From Clostridia bacterium (GTDB lineage Bacteria > Bacillota > Clostridia > UBA1212 > UBA1255): DNA of 38,388 nt. The notes under the pieces were generated by a model. The model saw only the letters and a list, made by a program, of their open reading frames with translations. It was not told the origin of the DNA and ran no database searches. The stretch is from the NCBI GenBank assembly GCA_017613535.1, contig JAGADO010000100.1, forward strand, positions 1 through 38,388. The letters are read 5' to 3'. Of the stretch, positions 1-8,276 are shown in pieces (the first letter of the stretch is position 1; each line of letters starts with the position of its first letter). The translations under genes were made by a program, and so were the position numbers.

Positions 1-2
1 CG

Positions 3-1184
3 GGGTATATAAAAGACACTTACGGCGATAACTACCTGCCGTCATCGAGGCGCGTGTTCAAAAATAAAAATGCCGCTCAGGACGCACATGAAGCGATCCG
101 TCCGACTCACATCGATTTCACGCCCGAGAAGATCAGAGCGAAACTGACAAACGACCAGTACAGGCTTTATAAACTGATTTATGACAGATTTATCGCGAGC
201 CAGATGGCTGACGCGGTATACGAAGTGTGCAACGTCGATATCGCTGCCGGCAGCAGTCTGTTCAAGGCGGTCGGTTCCGTTCCTGTATTTCCGGGATATA
301 CGAAAGTGTACGAAGAAAAGCAGGATACCGAAAGCGAAGACGCTGTGAAATTGCCGCCGCTTTCCGAAGGGGAGAAGCTTGACCTTGACGGCATAAATGC
401 AGAACAGCGTTTTACGCAGCCCCCGAGCAGATACACCGAAGCGTCGCTTATCAAGACGCTCACCGAATACGGCGTCGGAAGGCCAAGTACGTACGCGCAG
501 ATCATTTCCGTCGTATTCACGCGCGACTATGTGATACGCGAGAAAAAACTGCTTGTCCCGACAGAACTCGGAAAGACGGTTAACAAGTACCTGAATACGG
601 CGTTCCCGAATATCGTTGATGTCTCATTTACGGCTGGCATCGAGGAAGAACTTGATAAGATCGCTCAGGGAGAAAAACAGTGGTCCGGCGTCATAAGCGA
701 CTTCTACGGAGACTTTTCGAAGGAACTAAAGAGCGCGCTTGATGAGACGGAACGTATGAAAGTTCCCGACGAAGTCAGCGACGTCGTTTGCGAAAAGTGC
801 GGCCGCCTGATGGTGTATAAACAGGGACGGTTCGGAAAATTCCTCGCATGCCCCGGATATCCGCAGTGCAAAAATACGAAGAATATCGTCGAAAACGTCG
901 GCGTTAACTGCCCCGATTGCGGAAGCCCCCTCGTTTATCACAAGAGCAAGGCCGGAAAGAAATATATAGGCTGCAGCGGTTACCCTGAGTGCAAATTCAT
1001 ATCCTGGAACGTGCCCACGGGCGAAAAGTGTCCCAAGTGCGGAAAACATCTCGAATACGCTTTTGCGAAAAACGGCAGGCGCTTCGTAAGCTGCAGCAAT
1101 AAAGAGTGTGATTACAAGTCGTACGGCAGGAAAAAGAACTCCGGAACTGCGGAAAACCAGGCGGGGACAGATAAAAAGGACTGA
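3..1184 (+). CDS. topA: DNA topoisomerase I, C-terminal part (5' end outside window)
   Basis: Type IA topoisomerase, which relaxes negative supercoils by a single-strand break and passage. The frame is open from base 3 (GYIKDTYGDNYLPSS), so the gene begins before the window; the GTG at 54 is internal. The block KNAAQDAHEAIRPT and the later YTEASLIKTLTEYGVGRPST are hallmark TopA motifs. The catalytic tyrosine region normally lies just upstream of this point and is not in the window. The C-terminus carries three Cys4 zinc-ribbon repeats, at about 790-880, 909-1000 and 1027-1120, each starting CxxC and ending in a C-x(3-5)-C pair. A short Lys/Gly/Asn-rich tail follows. The stop is 5 bases before trmFO, an arrangement common in Bacillota. 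Confidence 0.97.
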   Translation, partial: GYIKDTYGDNYLPSSRRVFKNKNAAQDAHEAIRPTHIDFTPEKIRAKLTNDQYRLYKLIYDRFIASQMADAVYEVCNVDIAAGSSLFKAVGSVPVFPGYTKVYEEKQDTESEDAVKLPPLSEGEKLDLDGINAEQRFTQPPSRYTEASLIKTLTEYGVGRPSTYAQIISVVFTRDYVIREKKLLVPTELGKTVNKYLNTAFPNIVDVSFTAGIEEELDKIAQGEKQWSGVISDFYGDFSKELKSALDETERMKVPDEVSDVVCEKCGRLMVYKQGRFGKFLACPGYPQCKNTKNIVENVGVNCPDCGSPLVYHKSKAGKKYIGCSGYPECKFISWNVPTGEKCPKCGKHLEYAFAKNGRRFVSCSNKECDYKSYGRKKNSGTAENQAGTDKKD

Positions 1185-1189
1185 AATCG

Positions 1190-2560
1190 ATGGCTGTTTA
1201 TATTGTCGGAGGCGGATTCGCCGGCTGCGAGGCTGCGTACCAGCTCTCTGTAAGAGGCATCCGGGTAAAGCTTATCGACATGAAACCTATAAAGTTTTCA
1301 CCGGCTCATCACAGCAGGCTGCTTTGCGAACTGGTGTGCAGCAATTCTTTCAAATCGTCCGATGTTAACACGGCATCAGGCCTGCTTAAGGAGGAAATGC
1401 GCACGCTCGGTTCGCTTATTTTATCATGCGCCGATAAAAGCACCGTACCTGCGGGAGGAGCGCTCGCCGTTGACCGCGAACTGTTCTCGCGCCTTGTCAC
1501 GGAAAAACTGACAGAGAGCGGAAACGTGGAAGTGGTAAGCGAAGTAGTCGGCGGAATAGGAGAAATAGCGTGCAGGCCTGACGCGGAAGCCGTGATAATC
1601 GCCACCGGACCGCTCACGGACGAAGCGCTTTCGCTCGATATTATAAGGAGACTCGGAGAAGACTCGCTGAGCTTTTTTGACGCGGCGGCGCCGCTCGTAT
1701 TTAAAAACAGCATTAATTTCGAAAAAGCATTCTACGCATCCAGGTACGGAAAAGGCGATTCCGACTACATAAACTGCCCTATGAACGAAGCGGAATACGC
1801 CGCGTTTTACAAAGAACTCATAAATGCGGAATGCGCCGAAGTAAAGGATTTCGATTCCGGATGCGTTTATGAAGGCTGCATGCCCGTTGAAGTAATGGCC
1901 GGGAGAGGCTTCGACACGCTCAGGTACGGGCCGATGAAACCGGTGGGCATAACAGATCCGCGCACAGGAGAACGATTCTTTGCCGTTGTCCAGCTGAGGC
2001 GCGACGACGTCAGCGATACGCTGTACAATATAGTCGGATTCCAGACGAGGCTGAAATTCGGGGAGCAGAAGCGTGTGTTCGGCATGATTCCGGGCCTCGA
2101 AAACGCCGAGTTTGCCAGATACGGCGTAATGCATAAAAACACGTACATAAAATCGCCTGGCGTGCTCGATCAGACGTTCAGAGTGACCGGAAGATCGGCA
2201 GGAGATGACATAAACGTGCCGCTCTATTTCGCGGGACAGATCACGGGCGTGGAAGGGTACATCGAATCGGCGTCATCCGGATTGATCGCAGGTATAAACG
2301 CATACTGCACGCTAAAAAAATTGCCCCCGTTCGTGACCGGTGCGGGAACGCAGACCGGAGCCCTCGCCGCGTACGTGTCGAACTACGGGGGAGCGGATTT
2401 TCAGCCGATGGGCGCAAACTACGGGATAATGAATCCGGTATTGCCTGAAAACGCCGGAAAGGCGATCATTCGCGATAAAAAGCGAAAAAAAGGATTGATT
2501 TCAAATAGCGCTTTAGATATACTTAAACAAACAAAAGCAGATAGGAGTGACTTATTTTGA
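1190..2560 (+). CDS. trmFO: Methylenetetrahydrofolate-dependent tRNA (uracil-54-C5) methyltransferase TrmFO
   Basis: FAD/folate enzyme that makes ribothymidine at position 54 of tRNA, using methylene-tetrahydrofolate and a reduced pyridine nucleotide. The N-terminal dinucleotide-binding motif VGGGFAGCEAA is at residues 6-16. Family motifs HHSRLLCELVCSNSFKS (about 40-56) and EGCMPVEVMAGRG (about 228-240) are intact. They carry C50 and C230, which match the two cysteines implicated in catalysis in the Bacillus enzyme. The C-terminal GQITGVEGYIESASSGL block is also present. At 456 residues the length is normal. A ribosome site AAAGGA lies about 9 bases before the ATG. Its stop codon overlaps the TTG start of the rhamnosidase gene, implying translational coupling with a catabolic enzyme, which is unusual. 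Confidence 0.97.
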   Translation: MAVYIVGGGFAGCEAAYQLSVRGIRVKLIDMKPIKFSPAHHSRLLCELVCSNSFKSSDVNTASGLLKEEMRTLGSLILSCADKSTVPAGGALAVDRELFSRLVTEKLTESGNVEVVSEVVGGIGEIACRPDAEAVIIATGPLTDEALSLDIIRRLGEDSLSFFDAAAPLVFKNSINFEKAFYASRYGKGDSDYINCPMNEAEYAAFYKELINAECAEVKDFDSGCVYEGCMPVEVMAGRGFDTLRYGPMKPVGITDPRTGERFFAVVQLRRDDVSDTLYNIVGFQTRLKFGEQKRVFGMIPGLENAEFARYGVMHKNTYIKSPGVLDQTFRVTGRSAGDDINVPLYFAGQITGVEGYIESASSGLIAGINAYCTLKKLPPFVTGAGTQTGALAAYVSNYGGADFQPMGANYGIMNPVLPENAGKAIIRDKKRKKGLISNSALDILKQTKADRSDLF

Positions 2561-5094
2561 ATCAGCAGTCTGACAAGAAGTTTTTGAACAGTATGTGGAT
2601 CACTGTAAATGACAGCCTCATCGCAGAAAAAAGGTCCGAGATCGGCAACGCATGGGACAGGTCTAAACCGATGGATCGCTACAGCGACCTCGAAGAAGGC
2701 CCCGGCCTGCCCGTTTTCCGCAAGAAATTCGGCTCTGCTTCCAATAAACCGGTAAAATGCGTTATTTACGCTACCGCGCTCGGAAATTTCGAACTGTTCA
2801 TGAACGGACAGCGCGTCGGTAAAAAAACGGGCTCGAGCATAAAATTCGACGAACTCAAACCGGGATGGACAGACTATTCGAAACGCACTCTTTACTATAC
2901 ATACAACCTCACGCCGTTCCTTTCCGAAAGCGGCGTAAACTGCATCATCGCGCCGGTATCGAACGGCTGGTACCAGGGCAGGATCTCGTTCAACACCTAC
3001 GGCACACATAAGATCGCGTTCAATGCGGTGCTCGAGATCACGTACGAAGACGGCAGCATTAAAACGGTCACTACCGGAACAGACTGGGACGTTAATATTA
3101 TCGGTCCCGTGCTCACCGCAGATATATGGGACGGAGAAGTATACGACGCAACACGCACTTCATTTGAAGCATTGTCCGAACCCGGAAAGCGTTCTGCCGG
3201 CTGGGTGAACGCAGAGAAATACGAAGACTTTGCAGGAATCGTCACTAAAAACGTTGGCCCGTCCATCAGAGTCCGCCGCATTAACATGAAACCGTTAACT
3301 CTCACGCGCTACAGCGACGTTGACACCACCGGCGAGACGGATTTCGGAAAGATCATTGTCAGCGAAACCATTAAAAACCCCGGAGCTGTCACGCTTAAAA
3401 AAGGCGAGAAGTTCATATACGATATGGGCCAGAATATGGTCGGATGGGTCAATTTCACCGTCAGCGGTAAAAAGGGCACGCGCCTCATCTCCAGATACGC
3501 CGAGATGCTCAACGACTCCGGCCTTCTGAGCAGGGGCAACGACGGTCCGGAAGGTTCCATCTACACCGCTAACTACCGTTCCGCAAAAGCGCGCGGCACG
3601 TACATCCTGGGCGGAGGCGAAGCTTCGTACCATCCGATGTTCACGTTCTACGGCTTCAGATATATCGAACTCTCAGCAGACGCTGACGTGGAGATCAAAG
3701 CCCTCAAGGCGGACGTCGTAGGTTCCGACACGCGCGAGACCGGCTCGATCGTAACATCGTCCAAAGACGTGAACAAGCTTATCTCCAACATCCTCTGGGG
3801 ACAGCGCGGAAACTACCTGAGCATCCCCACTGACTGCCCGCAGCGCGACGAACGCCTTGGCTGGACGGGAGACACGCAGATATTCTGCGGCACAGCGGCG
3901 TACAACGCAAACGTACTCGGATTCTTCCGCAAATGGCTCGTTGACGCGGCAGACAGCCAGAGCCCCGCAGGTGCTTTCTCGGACGTTATCCCGAGAGTCC
4001 GCGTAGTGGGAGAGGGCAACGCCGCATGGGGCGATGCGCCGATCATTGTCGCATACACGATGTACCGCATGTTCGGAGACGTAAAGATCGTTAAAGACAC
4101 TTATCCGTCCCTCGTAAAATATATGGATTATTTGTTCCAGTTCGGCTACAACGGCCCGAACCCCGCATACGGCGACTGGCTCGCATACGAACCCACAGAG
4201 AACCGCTACATCTGTATCTGCTACTACGCATACGACGCGATACTGATGGAAAAACTCTCGAACATCCTTGGGAAAACACGTAAAGCAGCATCTTACCGAA
4301 AGCTTTACACGCGCATCCGCACATACTTCAGAAAAACGTACATGAAAAACGGAAAGCTTACGCAGACGTCCCAGACGGCATACCTGCTCGCACTTCGTTT
4401 CGGACTCCTGCCCGAACGCTACGCCGAAAAATGTAAGAAGATCCTCGCAAAGAAGATCAGGGACAACGGCTACCGCCTGAGCACCGGCTTCGTCGGCACC
4501 GGCATCCTGAACATGTCCCTCAGCGAGTTCGGCATGGACAATCTCGCATACTCGCTCCTTCTCCAGACCGAGAATCCGTCCTGGCTCTACAGCGTATATC
4601 AGGGCGCGACGACGATCTGGGAACGCTGGAATTCGTACACGCTCGACAGGGGATTCGGAGACGTAGGCATGAACTCGTTCAACCACTACGCGTACGGTTC
4701 TATCCAGGAATGGATGTACAAATACATGCTCGGGATCGATAACGACGAATCCGACCCCGGTTTCCGCCACATCATATTAAGACCCACACCCGACACCAGA
4801 ACGGCGAAAGAAATGCCCAAAGGTCAGGAACACATCACGTGGGTCCGCGGACACTACGACTCGGTCGCAGGAGATATCGCCGCATCGTGGTCAATTGAAA
4901 ACGACGCGTTCACGTACAGCGTTTCCATCCCCGAAGGCGCATATGCGACGCTCTACCTGCCAATATTTGACGAAAACGCCGCAACGATCACGTGCAACGG
5001 CACCGTCAGCCCCGTTTCTTCGTTCGAAAGAGAGAGCAATAAACTGCGCATCGACCTCGCGTACGGCAAATACACATTCGTTGTAATGAGATAA
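2557..5094 (+). CDS. Alpha-L-rhamnosidase, GH78 family, cytoplasmic
   Basis: Inverting glycosidase predicted to release L-rhamnose from oligosaccharides or glycosides. At 845 residues it shows the usual GH78 order: N-terminal beta domains with the GWYQGR block (about residue 140), a concanavalin-like domain, an (alpha/alpha)6 barrel and a C-terminal beta domain. The signature DCPQRDERLGWTGD is at 426-439. D426, E432 and D439 correspond to the acidic triad of characterised GH78 enzymes, with E432 as the expected general acid. A second conserved acid, E689, sits in GATTIWERW, followed by SFNHYAYGSIQEWMY. There is no signal peptide. The start is TTG overlapping the trmFO stop (TTGA), preceded by AGGAG at about 2542. 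Coupling to topA-trmFO suggests constitutive co-transcription, which is inference. Confidence 0.93.
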   Translation: MNQQSDKKFLNSMWITVNDSLIAEKRSEIGNAWDRSKPMDRYSDLEEGPGLPVFRKKFGSASNKPVKCVIYATALGNFELFMNGQRVGKKTGSSIKFDELKPGWTDYSKRTLYYTYNLTPFLSESGVNCIIAPVSNGWYQGRISFNTYGTHKIAFNAVLEITYEDGSIKTVTTGTDWDVNIIGPVLTADIWDGEVYDATRTSFEALSEPGKRSAGWVNAEKYEDFAGIVTKNVGPSIRVRRINMKPLTLTRYSDVDTTGETDFGKIIVSETIKNPGAVTLKKGEKFIYDMGQNMVGWVNFTVSGKKGTRLISRYAEMLNDSGLLSRGNDGPEGSIYTANYRSAKARGTYILGGGEASYHPMFTFYGFRYIELSADADVEIKALKADVVGSDTRETGSIVTSSKDVNKLISNILWGQRGNYLSIPTDCPQRDERLGWTGDTQIFCGTAAYNANVLGFFRKWLVDAADSQSPAGAFSDVIPRVRVVGEGNAAWGDAPIIVAYTMYRMFGDVKIVKDTYPSLVKYMDYLFQFGYNGPNPAYGDWLAYEPTENRYICICYYAYDAILMEKLSNILGKTRKAASYRKLYTRIRTYFRKTYMKNGKLTQTSQTAYLLALRFGLLPERYAEKCKKILAKKIRDNGYRLSTGFVGTGILNMSLSEFGMDNLAYSLLLQTENPSWLYSVYQGATTIWERWNSYTLDRGFGDVGMNSFNHYAYGSIQEWMYKYMLGIDNDESDPGFRHIILRPTPDTRTAKEMPKGQEHITWVRGHYDSVAGDIAASWSIENDAFTYSVSIPEGAYATLYLPIFDENAATITCNGTVSPVSSFERESNKLRIDLAYGKYTFVVMR

Positions 5095-5115
5095 GGATTT
5101 CAAGAGGCTGGGCTT

Positions 5116-6099
5116 ATGAAAACAAAGCGCGGGTCAATCAATTATGACTTCCGCCGGACCGTGAGGGCCGCGGCGCTGCTGCTGGCGATATCTGTCTGTG
5201 CACTGATGTTCGGAGGCTGCGCGGGTCAGTCGTCCGGTTCGGCCGATCCGACGCACGGCACGGACAATGTCGTGATCACTCCGATCTCCGTTAACATCGG
5301 CGAAACGGCCAGACCTGATAACACCGCAGATAACGGAGGCGCGACAGGCAATCATACGAATACTCAGGCGCCCGAAAACGCAACTGCGACGCCTTCAAAC
5401 GGCGCCACGCCTTATTATGACCCGAACAGCCCGCTCGCCGGGATCATCATCTGCGTCGATGCGGGTCATCAGGACACAGGCATCACCGAAAAAGAGCCCT
5501 GCGCCCCCTGGGGACCGGAAGCGAACTCATCGGTGAATAATACGGTCATGAAGGCTAAGGCGACTTCGGGCACTTCGGGCGTCAGCACGAAGAAACCCGA
5601 ATATGCGGTAAACCTCGAGATCGCGCTCAAACTCAGAGATGCGCTCGAAGCGAAAGGCGCGACGGTTATTATGTCCCGCACGGACAATTCCTCCCGCCTC
5701 TCCAACCGCGACCGCGCTCTGATGGCGAACGAGAACAACTGCGTTCTAACTTTCAACATCCACTGCAACGGTTCGGATAATCAGTCGGTCTCAGGCATCG
5801 AACTGTACGTAAGAGGCAGCGGCGACAATACTTCCGAGTATGCCGCCCGGTCCAAAAACGAAGCGGCGCTCGGGCAGAAACTTCTTGACAAGCTCGCCGA
5901 ATCTACCGGCGCCAAGAAGCGCAGTGTTAACAAGAGCGACGCGTACACAGGCATCAACTGGCGCGACCACGCCACGTTCATCATCGAATGCGGATTTATG
6001 AGCAACCCCGATGAGGACGCAAATCTGAGCAATCCTGCCTACCAGGATAAGCTTGTCAGCGCTATCGTGCGCTTCACTATCGAGGACTTCAGGGGATGA
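5116..6099 (+). CDS. N-acetylmuramoyl-L-alanine amidase, Amidase_3 lipoprotein
   Basis: Zinc amidase that cleaves the bond between MurNAc and the peptide stem of peptidoglycan, acting outside the membrane. Residues 1-35 form a lipoprotein signal peptide ending in the lipobox FGGC (C35). A Ser/Thr/Asn-rich linker follows to about residue 105, then the Amidase_3 catalytic domain. The expected zinc ligands and catalytic acid are visible: H118 (VDAGH), E168 (NLEIAL), H216 (NIHCNG) and E291 (IIECGFMSN). An insertion at about 122-160 between the first His and Glu contains a Pro/Trp-Gly segment seen in some clostridial members. A GAGG ribosome site lies about 10 bases before the ATG. The stop overlaps the next lipoprotein gene by 4 bases, so both exported proteins are probably made together. 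Confidence 0.93.
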   Translation: MKTKRGSINYDFRRTVRAAALLLAISVCALMFGGCAGQSSGSADPTHGTDNVVITPISVNIGETARPDNTADNGGATGNHTNTQAPENATATPSNGATPYYDPNSPLAGIIICVDAGHQDTGITEKEPCAPWGPEANSSVNNTVMKAKATSGTSGVSTKKPEYAVNLEIALKLRDALEAKGATVIMSRTDNSSRLSNRDRALMANENNCVLTFNIHCNGSDNQSVSGIELYVRGSGDNTSEYAARSKNEAALGQKLLDKLAESTGAKKRSVNKSDAYTGINWRDHATFIIECGFMSNPDEDANLSNPAYQDKLVSAIVRFTIEDFRG

Positions 6100-6977
6100 G
6101 GAATCATAAAACGGCGGTAAAAGGCATTATTATGCGGCTTACCGCCGCTTTATTGTCGCTGACGGTGATCGCGGCTGCCGGAGGATGCGTGTTCTCCGGA
6201 GGGCCTGACCCGTCGTTTTCCGCCGCTCCGGAGACAGGCTCACCGGGAGCAGACGTAACGGCTGGTAATTACGACGCGAACGCGACTCCTCCGACTTCAG
6301 CGGAATCTCCGTCTCCGGAGCCTCAGGAGACTCCGATAGAGCTAACTGAAGAAGAGGCGGAATTCTGGAAAAAAGCAAACGGACTTATAGGGTATTACGA
6401 AGACGTTGCCCTCCGCTCCGAATACGGAGATGCTGACGGAAAAGTCCACAGATGGACGGAACCGGTCCGGTTTTACGCCGCGCCTTCTGCCGACCTCGAC
6501 AAATACGAAAACTACCTGAGAGCTGTTATTGACCGCCTGAACGCGGTAGAAGGTTTCCCGGGGATCGTGTTTGCGGACCGTGAGGAAGAAGCCGATCTGA
6601 CGCTCGAATTCGTGAGCGCGGAAAAGATGGGTGAGATCACGGGCTCCATCGGCGAGACGGCACTGGGTTACGCGGTGATATCGTGGTACAATAAAACAGG
6701 CAGGATCTTCAGCGGGAACATTTATATCGTCTGCGAAGAGGATTCGGCCGAAGAAGACATAAGGCACACTCTTCTGGAGGAAACGACGCAGGCGCTCGGG
6801 CTTATGAACGATTCGAATATGTATCCGGACAGCATCTTTTATCAGGGATATTCGACGGTCAGCGAGCTTTCGGAAGAGGATATGATACTGCTCAGGATAC
6901 ATTATTCCGGATATATTTCAGAGGGGATGGATGCTAATGCGGTTAAAGAGATCGCGGGGAGACTTGCCAATTCCTGA
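6096..6977 (+). CDS. DUF2927-like lipoprotein with a degenerate zinc-protease motif
   Basis: Predicted exported lipoprotein of unknown activity, 293 residues. The signal peptide ends at lipobox AGGC (C31). A Pro/Ser/Thr-rich spacer to about residue 85 precedes a folded domain. The C-terminal part contains LLEETTQALGLMNDS and SELSEEDMILLRIHY, which I associate with the DUF2927 family from memory. The motif at E228-D239 lines up with the metzincin-like pattern HExxHxxGxxHD, but the zinc-binding histidines are replaced by E228, Q232 and N238, while the general-base Glu (E229) and the Gly remain. It therefore looks like a protease fold that lost its metal. ATG 6096 overlaps the amidase stop; an alternative internal ATG is at 6132. 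Pairing with the amidase suggests a cell-envelope role. Confidence 0.7.
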   Translation: MRNHKTAVKGIIMRLTAALLSLTVIAAAGGCVFSGGPDPSFSAAPETGSPGADVTAGNYDANATPPTSAESPSPEPQETPIELTEEEAEFWKKANGLIGYYEDVALRSEYGDADGKVHRWTEPVRFYAAPSADLDKYENYLRAVIDRLNAVEGFPGIVFADREEEADLTLEFVSAEKMGEITGSIGETALGYAVISWYNKTGRIFSGNIYIVCEEDSAEEDIRHTLLEETTQALGLMNDSNMYPDSIFYQGYSTVSELSEEDMILLRIHYSGYISEGMDANAVKEIAGRLANS

Positions 6978-7082
6978 AAAATGTGGCAAAATATCCGGTC
7001 GTAAACTTACGCTGCACTTTAGTGCCGTCCGGTTTTACGGGCAGAATCGTATTTTTGCGGGCTGAAAGGGAACATAATCGAT

Positions 7083-8264
7083 ATGAACAGGAAATTATTT
7101 ACATCTGAATCTGTTACGGAAGGCCATCCGGATAAGATCTGCGACGCTATCGCAGACCGCATACTTGACGCAATTTTAGAGCAGGATCCGGAATCGAGGG
7201 TCGCGTGCGAGGTCACGGCGGCGACGGGTCAGATCATGATATTCGGTGAGATAACCACAAAAGCGATAGTGGATTATACGAAAATTGTCCGCGATACCGT
7301 TCGCGATATAGGATATACGGGCTCTGAAATGGGTTTTGACGCCGATACGTGCGCCGTTATTAATTGTCTCAACAGGCAGTCGCCGGATATCGCGATGGGC
7401 GTTGACGTCGCGCTCGAGAGCCGCGGAAAAGTCTGCGAAGAGGCTTGCGATGATGAGCTCTTAAAGCTCGGAGCAGGCGATCAGGGAATGATGTTCGGTT
7501 ACGCGTGCAACGAAACGCCTGAGCTCATGCCTCTTCCGATCAGCCTTGCTCACAAACTCACGCGCAGGCTTACCGAGGTGAGGAAGCAGGGGATACTCGG
7601 CTACCTCAGGCCTGACGGTAAGGCGCAGGTCTCGGTCGAATATGACGAGGACAACGTCCCTATGCGCATCGATACGGTCGTTGTGTCGAGCCAGCATGAC
7701 GAGTCTGTCGATATCGGTACGCTCAGGGCGGATATCGAAAAGTACGTGATAAGAGAAGCGATCCCTGCGGATATGATCGACGCCGGTACGAAGTTTTTCA
7801 TCAATCCTACCGGCCGTTTCGTGATAGGTGGTCCCTGCGGCGATTCAGGGCTGACAGGGAGAAAAATTATTGTCGACACGTACGGCGGAATGGGCAGGCA
7901 CGGCGGCGGAAGCTTCTCCGGAAAAGATCCGACGAAAGTTGACCGCTCGGCATGCTACATGGCCAGACATATTGCCAAGAGCGTCGTGGGAAGCGGCCTG
8001 GCTGACAGGGCCGAAGTGCAGATAGCGTATGCGATAGGCGTGGCGCATCCCGTTTCGGTCAGAATAGATACTTTCGGTACGGAAAACGTTCCCGTTCCTT
8101 CGATCGAGCGCGCGGTTAAGGAAAAGTTTGATCTTCGTCCCGGGGCGATCATCGAATATCTCGGGCTTAGGGAGCCGATCTATGCAAAAACTTCAAACTA
8201 CGGCCATTTCGGCAAGGAAAACTGCGGGCTTCGCTGGGAGGAGATCACCAGGCTGACTGTATGA
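7083..8264 (+). CDS. metK: S-adenosylmethionine synthetase
   Basis: Makes S-adenosylmethionine from methionine and ATP in the cytoplasm. The length of 393 residues is typical. Diagnostic motifs are intact: [21 protein letters not shown] near the N-terminus (ATP and metal binding), [16 protein letters not shown] in the middle, and the P-loop-like [16 protein letters not shown] in the C-terminal third. The start ATG has a GAAAGGGA ribosome site about 10 bases upstream. A 105-base gap separates it from the preceding lipoprotein. I see no S-box, SAM-II or other recognisable methionine riboswitch there, only short dyads such as GCACTTTAGTGC at about 7014-7025. The gene ends 12 bases from a convergent gene, with no obvious T-rich terminator between them. 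Confidence 0.98.
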   Translation: MNRKLFTSESVTEGHPDKICDAIADRILDAILEQDPESRVACEVTAATGQIMIFGEITTKAIVDYTKIVRDTVRDIGYTGSEMGFDADTCAVINCLNRQSPDIAMGVDVALESRGKVCEEACDDELLKLGAGDQGMMFGYACNETPELMPLPISLAHKLTRRLTEVRKQGILGYLRPDGKAQVSVEYDEDNVPMRIDTVVVSSQHDESVDIGTLRADIEKYVIREAIPADMIDAGTKFFINPTGRFVIGGPCGDSGLTGRKIIVDTYGGMGRHGGGSFSGKDPTKVDRSACYMARHIAKSVVGSGLADRAEVQIAYAIGVAHPVSVRIDTFGTENVPVPSIERAVKEKFDLRPGAIIEYLGLREPIYAKTSNYGHFGKENCGLRWEEITRLTV

Positions 8265-8276
8265 GCGGTACGCCGT

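Noticed and set aside
1424-2134. 236-codon antisense frame within trmFO
   Set aside because: A shadow of trmFO with no motif or start signal.
3673-4770. 365-codon antisense frame within the first GH78 gene
   Set aside because: A shadow of a strongly supported coding frame; no ribosome site and no recognisable domain.
6978-7082. SAM riboswitch before metK
   Set aside because: The conserved S-box and SAM-II elements are not present; only short unrelated dyads are seen.
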